Source of the DNA: a bacterium | GTDB taxonomy: Bacteria; Electryoneota; Electryoneia; Electryoneales; Electryoneaceae | Assembly (NCBI GenBank): GCA_020444265.1 | Contig: JAHLLH010000010.1 | Coordinates: 106,535 to 170,534, forward strand | Reading direction: 5' to 3' | Length of the DNA: 64,000 nucleotides | Shown: positions 51,068 to 59,516 of the stretch, piece after piece | Numbering within the stretch: position 1 is the first letter of the stretch | Layout: each line of letters opens with the position of its first letter | Position numbers and translations under genes: made by a program | Notes under the pieces: generated by a model | What the model saw: only the letters and a program-made list of their open reading frames with translations | What the model was told of the DNA's origin: nothing | The model's database searches: none

Positions 51068-51682
51068 ATGGAAGGGCCCGCACGCGAACGTGTGCGTTTC
51101 AACCTGACTCGGTCCGAGTCACGGGCGTTGATTGGCCTCGCCATCATCCTGCTGATTGGTCTTATCGGGCAGCAGGTGAAACGTTACCTGGAGCGTGACC
51201 CCGGTACATTGGTGATTGAAGGAGCCACACCGCTGGTCGAACAGGCGGATACGTTGGCTCACGGGGCGGAAACGAATGCCTCATTCGACTCGCCGAGGCT
51301 GGACGGAACGACCTCGGAGAATGTAACTTCGACGCCAAAGCCCTCAAGCGGGTCGATGCCTCCTTCCGGTACCCTGCCTCATGGTTCCGAAACAGAAGCA
51401 CAAGACCTTGCCGGGCGTTCGGTTGAACGTGCTGCTCTGGAAGAAAGTGTTCTCGCACCTGAAGAAGTGAGCGACAAGAGTCCGGCACTGCTTGACCTGA
51501 ATCGTGCAAGACAAGAAGAACTACAAGCACTACCGGGAATAGGACCTGTGATTTCGTCTCGCATTGTCGCGTGGCGAGAAAAACATGGTCCCTTTAACAG
51601 TGTAGACGATTTGCTTCTTGTGAAAGGCATCGGAGAGGTGCGTCTCGAGAAGCTACGAGTTTTGGTTACGGTTTATCCGTAA
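51068..51682 (+). CDS. ComEA-like helix-hairpin-helix protein with membrane anchor
   Basis: A 204-aa protein: a basic N-terminus, one membrane helix (about 19-37, ALIGLAIILLIGLIGQQV), a low-complexity linker of about 100 residues rich in Ser, Thr, Pro and Glu, and a C-terminal helix-hairpin-helix pair (about 138-204): LLDLNRARQEELQALPGIGP, then SSRIVAWREKHGPFNSVDDLLLVKGIG split at the usual place. This is the ComEA architecture, where the HhH domain binds incoming DNA outside the inner membrane. It opens a group with two membrane-anchored proteins that look pilus or secretion related. Some T2SS GspK-type proteins also use HhH repeats, so DNA uptake is likely but not certain. Confidence 0.78.
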   Translation: MEGPARERVRFNLTRSESRALIGLAIILLIGLIGQQVKRYLERDPGTLVIEGATPLVEQADTLAHGAETNASFDSPRLDGTTSENVTSTPKPSSGSMPPSGTLPHGSETEAQDLAGRSVERAALEESVLAPEEVSDKSPALLDLNRARQEELQALPGIGPVISSRIVAWREKHGPFNSVDDLLLVKGIGEVRLEKLRVLVTVYP

Positions 51683-51700
51683 CGGATGATGGGAGATCCC

Positions 51701-52981
51701 ATGGCGTACAAGCATTCGATGGAGCCTAAAGGCAGCATCTTGCTGAAAATCCTGATCGGCTTCCTGATCATTTTCCTCGTTGTCAGTGTCCTCTATCCAA
51801 AAAAGTTGTGGGATGATCAGGAAAAGTTGATCACGGACAGCAGGGAGCGGATGGACAACCTGAACCAGGTTAGTCAGCGTTTCCAGAAGGTTAATGGCAC
51901 TTATATCGCTGATCTCGATTCACTGGTGAAGTTTATCGAAACTGATTCGATCATGGTGAAACGGGAAACCTTCGATTTCGAGCAGCTCTCGCTGTATGAT
52001 GCGCCTTACGACTCCTTCCTCGTCGGGTTCAACGATCTCTTCCACTTCGATCATATCGAGGTAGAACCCTTCTCGAATGGGGCACCTGCTCCGGAGACCC
52101 TGCCAGAAGGCGAAGTGGTTGACTCCGTCGTCATGAAGATGATTCCGAAGCAGTTGTACACGGATGTGATTGAGCCAGTCGTTGTTTCAATGACTTCGCC
52201 AAAGGGCGTGAAATACCAGTTCCGTGACAAAGGCGTGGACGACATCTACTGGTTGATTTGGTCGCCGGGCAAGATGGAACGGACCTATGCGCCGTACGAA
52301 GAGAAGATGGTTCCAAGCAAGGATTATATCCTCTTCCGTGACCTCGCCGACATCACCACCGATCCGATTACCGGCAAGCCCTTCGTAATCTTCAAGAACA
52401 AGAAGATTACGCTTGAGGGCAAGATTTCGTACAACCTGGTTCGCAATGGTGAGCCGGATCCGGCTGTCTTCGGCAGCGAGCTCTACACCAACCTCTTCAT
52501 CCATCAACTTGGTCGTAAAGCGCGCTCGAGTGTTGAACAGCTACTTCAGCAGGATACCACGCTCTTCGATCAACAGCTTCAGCTTCAAACCGACTACTTC
52601 GACACTGAAATCGAGCTGCTGAGCCCACGTCGCAGCGTTGATGTGGAAGCATCGAAAGAACGGATGATTCCTGCTGATTCCGTCGATCAGTACAATAATG
52701 TAGATCGTATCCGCGCGGCACTTTTCAGTGTTACTTACGATAGTCTGATCCGGGTCTGGACCAACAGCGAAATGACCCAGGAGAAGCTGAAGCAGCTTAC
52801 CTACGAGGAAGAGCTGTCCCTCGCGAAGGAGACGACGGTTGGTGTAACTATCCGTGCGCCATTCGAAAAAGAGTACGATCTGCCCGGTGGTGGCATCCTG
52901 AGTGCGATCTTCAGTGTTGGCCCCATTGATCATCCGGGATACATCGAGAACAATGACCTCAGTTGGGAGGAAAAACGCTGA
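51701..52981 (+). CDS. Membrane-anchored protein of unknown function, pseudopilin-like N-terminus
   Basis: A 426-aa protein I do not recognise. It has a short cytoplasmic N-terminus, one membrane helix (about 11-31, ILLKILIGFLIIFLVVSVLY) and then a helix with LITDSRERMDNLNQVSQRFQKVNGTY split around residues 40-66, like the N-terminal helix and following NGxY of pseudopilins. The rest is alpha/beta and acidic, with no cysteines or obvious catalytic motif; it includes VDDIYWLIWSPGKMERTY and ends EEKR. The ATG at 51701 has GGGAG five nt upstream; two ATGs at 51686 and 51689 are less likely. The next gene starts in the overlap CTGA at its stop. Probably acts with the ComEA-like and GspL-like neighbours in the periplasm (inference). 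Confidence 0.65.
   Translation: MAYKHSMEPKGSILLKILIGFLIIFLVVSVLYPKKLWDDQEKLITDSRERMDNLNQVSQRFQKVNGTYIADLDSLVKFIETDSIMVKRETFDFEQLSLYDAPYDSFLVGFNDLFHFDHIEVEPFSNGAPAPETLPEGEVVDSVVMKMIPKQLYTDVIEPVVVSMTSPKGVKYQFRDKGVDDIYWLIWSPGKMERTYAPYEEKMVPSKDYILFRDLADITTDPITGKPFVIFKNKKITLEGKISYNLVRNGEPDPAVFGSELYTNLFIHQLGRKARSSVEQLLQQDTTLFDQQLQLQTDYFDTEIELLSPRRSVDVEASKERMIPADSVDQYNNVDRIRAALFSVTYDSLIRVWTNSEMTQEKLKQLTYEEELSLAKETTVGVTIRAPFEKEYDLPGGGILSAIFSVGPIDHPGYIENNDLSWEEKR
52966..52980 (+). promoter_or_regulatory. Shine-Dalgarno and CTG start of the GspL-like gene
   Basis: GGAGG at 52966-52970 lies seven nt before a CTG at 52978 that overlaps the previous TGA (CTGA). No ATG, GTG or TTG is at a suitable distance: the only upstream start candidate in frame, TTG 52963, lacks its own ribosome-binding site. 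This suggests initiation at a rare CTG codon through termination-reinitiation. Confidence 0.5.
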
Positions 52982-54423
52982 GCGAGTTCCAGTCATCTGG
53001 TTCTACAGGCCCCTCGCGCTACCGCCTCCGGTGGGATGCACAGGGGCTTGTGCTTGAGGAGCGCCTCGACGAGGGAGCGTATTCCGTACGGGAATCCTCT
53101 GGGCTGACCGTTCCGCCCGCCCCGCTCGCCGCGGTGCATCCTGAACTGGAAGCTGTGATCGATCAGTCGTTGAAGCAGTTCCGTCGCTCCTGGCTGAGTG
53201 ACGAATCGTCGCTGGATATCACCCTCAGCCCACCCTGGGGCTCCGCCTGGCTGGTGCCTACGGGCAACTTGCCCGAAGAGGATATAGAGGACCAGGTCAT
53301 CTGGGAACTGCAGCAGCGTCTAGATAGCTCGCTGGAGGAGTATATCTACGCCTGGCATCCGCTCGATGAACAGGCGTATGCGATTGTGATCCGTCCCGAA
53401 CTACTCGCCTTCTGGGATCATCTTGCGAAAGCGAATGACCTCGAAATCGGTTCAATCACCCTTCTTGCCGGCTTGGTAGAACCCGCGATTGAACGCGGAG
53501 CGGATCTGATGCCGCTGTTCCATCTCTGGTCGGGGCGGAGTGTGCAGTCGGGCAATGGCAGCGATAGATTCGGTGAATCTACGCTCGATATTGACGATGC
53601 CGAAGAGGACCTGGATCTCGATACCGGCGTTACCGAAGAGTATCGCCCGGAAGACGTCGCAGATGATGAGGAAGCTGATGAAGCGTTGCGTGCGCTGATC
53701 GGCGACGGGGATAGCAAACCGGGTAGGAAAAGGACGAAAACAGGCGGTGGGGTTCGTAAACGACTGCTGCCTCTCGCAATTGTTGTCCTGCTGTTGGCCA
53801 TCGCGGCGGGTGCCATCCTGATGCGGGATCGTCTCCCCTTTATACAGCAAGCCTTGGACAAGGTTGCCGGGAGTGGTGAGACTGCGCCACAGCAGGTTGC
53901 CGAAGCGCCTGCCCAGACTGAGGACGCTGGCTTTACCATCCGAACCGTTGATCTTCAGGAAGTCCCACTCCCGCCGGAATTGGCCTCGACAGGCGGTATG
54001 CTTGGAACGTTGTACGACCTTGCTGACCAGCACAATGTGAACCTCTTCTCCACAATTTTGCAGGGTGGCTCGGTGGAACTCGAAGCGGTTGGCGATCCTG
54101 AATCGATCCAATCCTGGAGAGCGGCTGTCAGCGGAGTACGTAACGCTCCAGCTATCTCTATGGGCGAGCAGGCCACCCTCGCACCTGGAGTGCCAATCCA
54201 TCTGACCCTCGAAGCTTCTGCGGAAGATTGGTTGACCCAGGAGCAGTTTACGGACCTCGTACATTCGCTAGGCATCGAGGATCATGGAAAACATGCTTTC
54301 CGTGCTGATCGTGACGCGATGACACGTCTCCTCAGTGTGCTGCGCGGTGAACGACGCCGTCCATTCCGTCTTTCCATCCACCATGTGCCCGGAGACCGCT
54401 ACCTGCTGGTCATGTTCCCATGA
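52978..54423 (+). CDS. GspL/PilM-PilN-like membrane protein
   Basis: About 481 aa. The cytoplasmic part (about 1-185) reads like the SHS2/actin-like region of PilM or GspL: ITLSPPWGSAWLVP, EEDIEDQVIWELQQRLDSSL split, and IVIRPELLAFWDHLAKANDLEIG. Then an acidic linker of about 55 residues, a basic patch, one membrane helix (about 258-280), and a periplasmic part with two ferredoxin-like halves as in PilN/PilO or GspL/M (LHLTLEASAEDWLTQEQFTDLVHSLG, split). Such proteins form the inner-membrane platform of type IV pili or type II secretion. The other platform genes (gspE, gspF, gspD) are not in the window. Start codon is unusual: CTG 52978 or TTG 52963. Ends in an ATGA overlap with rsmD. Confidence 0.65.
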   Translation: MSEFQSSGSTGPSRYRLRWDAQGLVLEERLDEGAYSVRESSGLTVPPAPLAAVHPELEAVIDQSLKQFRRSWLSDESSLDITLSPPWGSAWLVPTGNLPEEDIEDQVIWELQQRLDSSLEEYIYAWHPLDEQAYAIVIRPELLAFWDHLAKANDLEIGSITLLAGLVEPAIERGADLMPLFHLWSGRSVQSGNGSDRFGESTLDIDDAEEDLDLDTGVTEEYRPEDVADDEEADEALRALIGDGDSKPGRKRTKTGGGVRKRLLPLAIVVLLLAIAAGAILMRDRLPFIQQALDKVAGSGETAPQQVAEAPAQTEDAGFTIRTVDLQEVPLPPELASTGGMLGTLYDLADQHNVNLFSTILQGGSVELEAVGDPESIQSWRAAVSGVRNAPAISMGEQATLAPGVPIHLTLEASAEDWLTQEQFTDLVHSLGIEDHGKHAFRADRDAMTRLLSVLRGERRRPFRLSIHHVPGDRYLLVMFP

Positions 54424-54965
54424 GGTTGACCGGTGGTGACGGGAAGGGACGACGACTAGCCGATGCACCCGAAGGGGTGCGTCCCACCTCGGGCCGTGCA
54501 AAGGAAATCCTCTTTCAGCTCGTACGTGATCAACTCCCTGACGCCAAGGTGCTCGATCTCTTCGCCGGGACCGGTGCATTGGGTGTAGAAGCAATTGCGA
54601 GGGGTGCTGGACACGCGACCTTTGTCGAGAAGGATCGACGTGCCCAGGCTGCGATACGGGACAATCTGGGACGGTGCGGGTTTCAGGACCGTGCGAAGGT
54701 GATTCCGGGAGATGTGCTGAAACTACTGGCTCAACCCGCACGGTTCACCTCACCCTACGACCTGATTTTCGCCGATCCACCCTATGCGGATGATGTGTTT
54801 GCCGGTGTGATGAACCTACTGCTGACGAATGGATTCCTCGCGGATGGTGGGACGATGATGTTCGAAATCGGCAGCCGCAGCAAACTCAGCCTGCCCGAGG
54901 GGTGGGAGGAGACAGATCGTCGCGATGTCGGCGACACATCACTTCTCTTTTTCGAACCAATCTGA
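54420..54965 (+). CDS. rsmD: 16S rRNA (guanine966-N2)-methyltransferase
   Basis: Methylates G966 of 16S rRNA; 181 aa. Seen: GKGRRLADAPEGVRPTSGRAKEILF split across the N-terminal RNA-binding part, SAM motif KVLDLFAGTGALGVEAIARGA, acidic VEKDRRA, and the N6/N2-type catalytic motif LIFADPPYADD. Length fits. The ATG at 54420 overlaps the preceding stop (ATGA). In many bacteria rsmD precedes coaD, but here it is the last plus-strand gene and faces a convergent membrane-protein gene. Confidence 0.93.
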   Translation: MRLTGGDGKGRRLADAPEGVRPTSGRAKEILFQLVRDQLPDAKVLDLFAGTGALGVEAIARGAGHATFVEKDRRAQAAIRDNLGRCGFQDRAKVIPGDVLKLLAQPARFTSPYDLIFADPPYADDVFAGVMNLLLTNGFLADGGTMMFEIGSRSKLSLPEGWEETDRRDVGDTSLLFFEPI

Positions 54966-54979
54966 GCAGGTTTTCTTTC

Positions 54980-56764
54980 CTACCGCTCTTTTGGCTTCAG
55001 CAGCAATGGCTCACCGTGAATATTGTATTCGTCCGCAAGGATCCGTGCAGGTGTGTAGCGCGGATCGATCAGCAGGGCGTAGCGAATCCAGTCCATCCCC
55101 TCCGCGAAGTATTCCTGACGCAACATCCAGGAGCCACGGTTGGTGAACATCATCGGGTATTGAGCGATGACCCCCTGTTCGAGGCGGGTCTGGCCTTCGT
55201 GGTAACGGACCGCGTCCAGTTTCAATTGGCGAAAGATGAAGGGCAGGGGTTTATCGCCCAGCCAGACACGCATCAGCAAGCCGTCCGGGATAATCTGGTA
55301 CTCTGTGCCGGGGTCAAAGCCCGGAGACACGAGTACACCGCCTGATTTTTCGGAATGGGCGACTTCATCAGCCACCCAAGTCTCTATAAAGCGATTGGCC
55401 AGAGGACGTAGCTCATCCTCGGGTGTCTTCTCGCGGGCAGCAGTCAAGAGGCTGTCGAATGAGGGAATCGCATCCCGGAAGGTGTTGTGCCACTGCTCGT
55501 TGACCCATTCGAGGTAGTTGCGGTCGGTGAGACGCAAAGGATTGATCAGGCGAACGTCTGGCCGGACGCGTTCCGAGGCCAGCATGTAGCTGCGGGGAGC
55601 GTTGACAGTCGCCTCATCAACACTCAGAATGACCGATTCATACCGCACGGTCCGCACCACATTGCGGAGGTGGTCCTCCCAGATGGTTTCACCATGCCGT
55701 GATACAAGCGGCCCCTGGAGGAAGCCGACAAGTGGTATCAGCAGCAGGCTTAGCGGTGCGAGGCCTTTCGGCATACGTCCAAAGAGATCACCTAATCCAA
55801 TCATCGCCAGGATCATGACCGTCAGGCTGAGGATCAGCGAGGCCATCATGCTCGAGGGACCGGGGAAGAACCCACCCATCAGAACACCGAACAGTGTACC
55901 ACCGAGGATCAGAGCAGCGTACTTCACGCGACGGACCAACTGGACCGATCCCCAGACCGCAAAGATGAGGGGGATGAAGGTCATCGTATTAGCAGCACTC
56001 CAGCCGAGCAGTTTAAAGCCAGTAAGGTTTTCCGGCACCCCTTGTGCTGCTGAGAGGAAGCCCTGTACATCGAATGAGGGCTGAAGGTCGGGGATGTATC
56101 GAAGAGCTCCAGGTAGCCAGAAGATGAGTAGCGGTAACCACCACATTACTTTGGCGTCATAAGGCCGGTAGACCGCAAGACCTACAAGTGGTAAGCCAAG
56201 CAGAATAATGGTGATGTCAAACTGGAGAGAGAGGGCGAAATAGAAGACTCCAAGCAAAGAGTAAGTCACTCGTTTCCGGGAATCTTCCGGGTCTTGACCC
56301 AACAGCCACAATCCAGCGGCGAAGGTGCCCAGTGCCCAGGGAGCCGGGTTAGGGGCGAGGGCGACCGCCCAGGGCAGACGTGAGAAAGCCGCAAGTGTGC
56401 CACCGGTTATTCCGAGCATCCAACTGCCCCAGAGGTTCCAGCGCTGGAAGAGACTTGTCAGGAATCCAGCAAGGCTTCCCGCTAACAGGGCCCATCCGAC
56501 AAGGGTCAACCATTCAACACGCACGTGTGCCGCTTCCCGTGGCCCAATCGCTCCAACCACCTGCACCAGCAGGCGATAGAGCGGCGAGTGACCAGCGTCC
56601 ACCGGTTGGCCTGCGTTCAAACTGGCGGCAGACCATGCCGCAGCTACTCCGGGACCGAGCTGGTCCAGCATGGTGGCCCATCCCGCGATCAGGACAACGG
56701 CGAAGGAAACGAGAAACGCGGTCCCTTGATGGGAGGGCAATAGTCGATGCAGGCGGTTTGTCAT
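54980..56764 (-). CDS. Polytopic membrane protein, DUF2723-like
   Basis: A 594-aa membrane protein. About ten hydrophobic helices occupy residues 15-390. Early features are AAAWSAASLNAGQPVDAGHSPLY (split), a DxGHSPLY motif after the first helix like the DSPELVAAAYTLGVPHPPGYPL region of the DUF2723/TMEM260 glycosyltransferase-like family, here shortened. The C-terminal 200 residues are soluble and tetratricopeptide-like (EEYFAEGMDWIRYALLIDPRYTPA). Related proteins are predicted lipid-linked O-mannosyl-type transferases; the function is not proven here. The ATG at 56764 has no clear Shine-Dalgarno; the frame opens 21 codons upstream. Divergent from the FAH gene. Confidence 0.68.
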   Translation of the reverse strand: MTNRLHRLLPSHQGTAFLVSFAVVLIAGWATMLDQLGPGVAAAWSAASLNAGQPVDAGHSPLYRLLVQVVGAIGPREAAHVRVEWLTLVGWALLAGSLAGFLTSLFQRWNLWGSWMLGITGGTLAAFSRLPWAVALAPNPAPWALGTFAAGLWLLGQDPEDSRKRVTYSLLGVFYFALSLQFDITIILLGLPLVGLAVYRPYDAKVMWWLPLLIFWLPGALRYIPDLQPSFDVQGFLSAAQGVPENLTGFKLLGWSAANTMTFIPLIFAVWGSVQLVRRVKYAALILGGTLFGVLMGGFFPGPSSMMASLILSLTVMILAMIGLGDLFGRMPKGLAPLSLLLIPLVGFLQGPLVSRHGETIWEDHLRNVVRTVRYESVILSVDEATVNAPRSYMLASERVRPDVRLINPLRLTDRNYLEWVNEQWHNTFRDAIPSFDSLLTAAREKTPEDELRPLANRFIETWVADEVAHSEKSGGVLVSPGFDPGTEYQIIPDGLLMRVWLGDKPLPFIFRQLKLDAVRYHEGQTRLEQGVIAQYPMMFTNRGSWMLRQEYFAEGMDWIRYALLIDPRYTPARILADEYNIHGEPLLLKPKER

Positions 56765-56920
56765 GGGCGTCAAGGTACAGTCCTTTGAGCGGGCGGGAAA
56801 CCCTGTTTTACTGGTCAAGCCGGGCAATTCTCCCCGATGAGTGGGGGATTGGGCCTGATCCTGCTATATTCCAGAACGACACTACAATGCTGTAGAGCTA
56901 AAGATTGCGAAGAGGATAAG

Positions 56921-57820
56921 ATGCGTTTTCACATGATCTCGATCAATGGCGGAACCTCCGAATTGATCGGGGAGACGGACGATGGCAAGCTGTATCAACT
57001 CGATGCGCTCTATCGCCGTGCTGCTGATTCTGCCGTTACCATCCGTGCCAATACCGTCTCAATTGATGCCCTGCTTCAATCCAACGATCCGGTCGCTGCC
57101 GCGACCTGGTTGTTCAACCGTCTTGACGAAACTCCTGAAGTCGATCCCGATGCAGAGCTGACCTGGGATGTACCCATTCGCGGGGGCGATATCATCTGTG
57201 TTGGACGGAATTACGTGGCCCACGCGGAAGAACTGGGCAATGCCGTACCCGGTGAACCGATCCTGTTTATGAAACCACGTGCATCTCTTCTGAACCACGG
57301 AGGGGTGATTGAAGTTCCCGAAAGCAGCTCTCGGGTCGATTTCGAAGGGGAGCTCGCGCTGGTCATCGGTCAGACTGTGAGGGGTGAGATCAGCGATGGG
57401 GAAGCACGACAGGCGCTTGTCGGCGTAACCCTGCTCAACGATGTGACGGACCGCGCCTGGCAAAAGAAACTGAAGGAAGCTGGCAAGCCCTGGTTTGCCG
57501 CCAAGGGCCGTTCCACCTTTTGCCCGCTCGGCCCGTCGATCCGTTTCCTTGAGCGCAAAGAATCACTCGCTGACTACAGCATCGAGACACGGTTGAATGG
57601 CAAGGTCCGCCAGCAGGGGCATCCAGGACTGTGGCTTTTCTCAGCGATCACCCTGGTCCAATACATCGCCCGTCACATTGGCCTGCGCCCGGGCGACATC
57701 ATCGCAACGGGTACCCCGGAGGGTGTGGGTGCGCTCGAAGCACGGGACAAGATTGAACTCCATTCGCCGAAGATCGGCACCTTGAGGAATACGGTACAGA
57801 AGGTGGTAAGCGCACAATGA
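56921..57820 (+). CDS. Fumarylacetoacetate hydrolase family protein
   Basis: A 299-aa FAH-fold hydrolase/isomerase or decarboxylase. Seen: ICVGRNYVAHAEELG, PILFMKPRASLLNHGG, the metal-binding VDFEGELALVIG with Glu-x-Glu, TLLNDVTDRAWQKK, and the C-terminal LRPGDIIATGTPEGVG. These fit the broad FAH family (acylpyruvases, 2-keto-4-pentenoate hydratases, oxaloacetate tautomerases). N-terminal about 85 residues are a small extra domain as usual. ATG 56921 has AGAGGA five nt upstream; the frame opens 28 codons earlier. First gene of an operon with endonuclease V by ATGA overlap. Confidence 0.9.
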   Translation: MRFHMISINGGTSELIGETDDGKLYQLDALYRRAADSAVTIRANTVSIDALLQSNDPVAAATWLFNRLDETPEVDPDAELTWDVPIRGGDIICVGRNYVAHAEELGNAVPGEPILFMKPRASLLNHGGVIEVPESSSRVDFEGELALVIGQTVRGEISDGEARQALVGVTLLNDVTDRAWQKKLKEAGKPWFAAKGRSTFCPLGPSIRFLERKESLADYSIETRLNGKVRQQGHPGLWLFSAITLVQYIARHIGLRPGDIIATGTPEGVGALEARDKIELHSPKIGTLRNTVQKVVSAQ

Positions 57821-58512
57821 CCGATCCGGGCGGCACAGTGCCCTGGATCGAACCAGGTTCGATCCAGCAAGCGCGATCACTGCAAGAGGAGTTGTCAGAG
57901 CGGGTTGACCGTAATGGGGAGTTGGACAACGATTCAGTCCGTTTTATCGCGGGCGTGGACGCATCAATCAGCAGGGATAAAACCCATATGATCGGCGCCA
58001 TCAGTCTCCTCCGTTGGCCTCAGTTGACGGTTGAAGATGTTTCGATTGAGACTTTAGGTGTGGCGTTCCCCTACGTCCCCGGTTACCTTTCCTTTCGCGA
58101 AGTACCTGTTTTGCTGAAAGCAGCGGAACATTTGACACACTTTCCCGACCTGGTCATTGTAGATGGCCAGGGAATCGCTCACCCGAGACGGCTCGGGCTT
58201 GCCAGCCATCTTGGCCTTGTGACGGGTTGGCGAACGATTGGTTGTGCGAAAAGTAGATTGATCGGTGAATGCGAAGAACCCGGCAGGAATAAGGGGGCCT
58301 TCAAACCTTGTCTACACAAGGACGAGGAGGTTGCACGGCTTGTTCGAACGCGTGATGGAGTGAAGCCGGTCTGGATCTCAACCGGGCACGGTATCTCGTT
58401 GGAGAATGCGGTCAAGTGGGTGCTGCGCACCGCGATACGCTATCGCTTGCCCGAACCGATCCGGGTTGCTCACAAAGCAGCGGGTCGTTTCCGCAGGTCA
58501 ACAATTGCGTGA
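57817..58512 (+). CDS. nfi: Endonuclease V (deoxyinosine 3' endonuclease)
   Basis: DNA repair nuclease of 231 aa cleaving next to deoxyinosine. Seen: IAGVDASISRD with the first catalytic Asp, FPYVPGYLSFREVPV with the family YxPGxLxFRE, LVIVDGQGIAHPRRLGLASHLG with the second Asp and the HPR...ASH motif, and a C-terminal ISTGHGISLENAV. All key residues are kept. Starts by ATGA overlap with the FAH gene; the response-regulator gene follows 13 nt after its stop. Confidence 0.94.
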   Translation: MTDPGGTVPWIEPGSIQQARSLQEELSERVDRNGELDNDSVRFIAGVDASISRDKTHMIGAISLLRWPQLTVEDVSIETLGVAFPYVPGYLSFREVPVLLKAAEHLTHFPDLVIVDGQGIAHPRRLGLASHLGLVTGWRTIGCAKSRLIGECEEPGRNKGAFKPCLHKDEEVARLVRTRDGVKPVWISTGHGISLENAVKWVLRTAIRYRLPEPIRVAHKAAGRFRRSTIA

Positions 58513-58525
58513 GGATGTTGTTTCC

Positions 58526-59500
58526 ATGCATCACCTCTACACGAATCTCGAAATGGGCTCCGATTCTCAGGAACCCTCCCATCTGCTGATTGTCGATGAC
58601 AGTGCTTCCACTCGCCTACTGATGAAGGACATTCTTACTCGCTTGGGCAAGTACACGGTTGAAGAGGCGGGCAATGGTATCGAAGCGATGAAAATGCTGG
58701 ATGCCGGTAAGTATGATCTTGTAATCTCCGACATCCGCATGCCGGGCATGGACGGCATCAGCCTACTGGAAAAAATACGCAGTCGCTATGGTTCCCTCCC
58801 TGTCATTATGGTGACTGGTTTCGGTAGTGAGATTGGACCTCGCACCCTGGAACTCGGAGCCGATGACTGTATCTACCTCCCCTTTAAAGTCGAAGAGTTC
58901 ACCTTCCGTGTGGCGCGCGTTCTGCGCTTCCACCAATTGCTGCAAGTCCGGGAACTACTGATCGAACAGAACCGCGAGTTGTGGGGACGGGCGATTACTG
59001 ATCAGTTAACAGGACTATACAACCGCCACTATTTCGACGACGTTTTTGTTGCAGAGTTTGAGCGTGCGCGACGGTACCAAATCCACCTGGGTTGTATTAT
59101 ATTTGACATTGACCACTTTAAAAAGGTCAACGATGTTTACGGCCATCTCGTTGGGGATCGTGTTCTCAAAGAGATGGGTAATCTCGTGTCGGATACGATT
59201 CGACGGGTTGATATCGCAGCGCGTTATGGTGGAGAAGAGTTCGTCCTGGTGCTCCCTGAAACTGATCCGGAGGGAACACACCTGGTCGCCAGCCGTCTGC
59301 GTGAAATGGTAGAGGAGTATTCCTTTGCCCAGGGGGAGATTGATGCGGGAAAAGATGCACCCGCAGTGACCATCTCGCTTGGAGCAAGCCACTATCCCGA
59401 TGATCGGTATTCTACACCAACCCAGATGCTCAAAGCGGCGGACGACAAGCTTTACGAGGCGAAGAACAAAGGACGAAACCGTCTGGAAATCACCTGGTAG
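58526..59500 (+). CDS. Response regulator diguanylate cyclase (receiver-GGDEF)
   Basis: A 324-aa PleD-like protein. Receiver (about 18-135): LLIVDDSASTR, acceptor Asp in LVISDIRMPGMDG, Thr in VIMVTGFG. The conserved Lys that should precede Pro-Phe is Leu (IYLPFKVEEF). GGDEF domain (about 155-324): DQLTGLYNRHYFD, IIFDIDHFKKVND, the active-site loop RYGGEEFVLVLPE, and an intact inhibitory site RRVD five residues before it. So it should make cyclic di-GMP and be product-inhibited. ATG 58526; a longer frame from 58406 overlaps nfi and is unlikely. 16 nt before the AAA+ gene. Confidence 0.93.
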   Translation: MHHLYTNLEMGSDSQEPSHLLIVDDSASTRLLMKDILTRLGKYTVEEAGNGIEAMKMLDAGKYDLVISDIRMPGMDGISLLEKIRSRYGSLPVIMVTGFGSEIGPRTLELGADDCIYLPFKVEEFTFRVARVLRFHQLLQVRELLIEQNRELWGRAITDQLTGLYNRHYFDDVFVAEFERARRYQIHLGCIIFDIDHFKKVNDVYGHLVGDRVLKEMGNLVSDTIRRVDIAARYGGEEFVLVLPETDPEGTHLVASRLREMVEEYSFAQGEIDAGKDAPAVTISLGASHYPDDRYSTPTQMLKAADDKLYEAKNKGRNRLEITW

Positions 59501-59516
59501 AGCTCCATCTCCAGTT

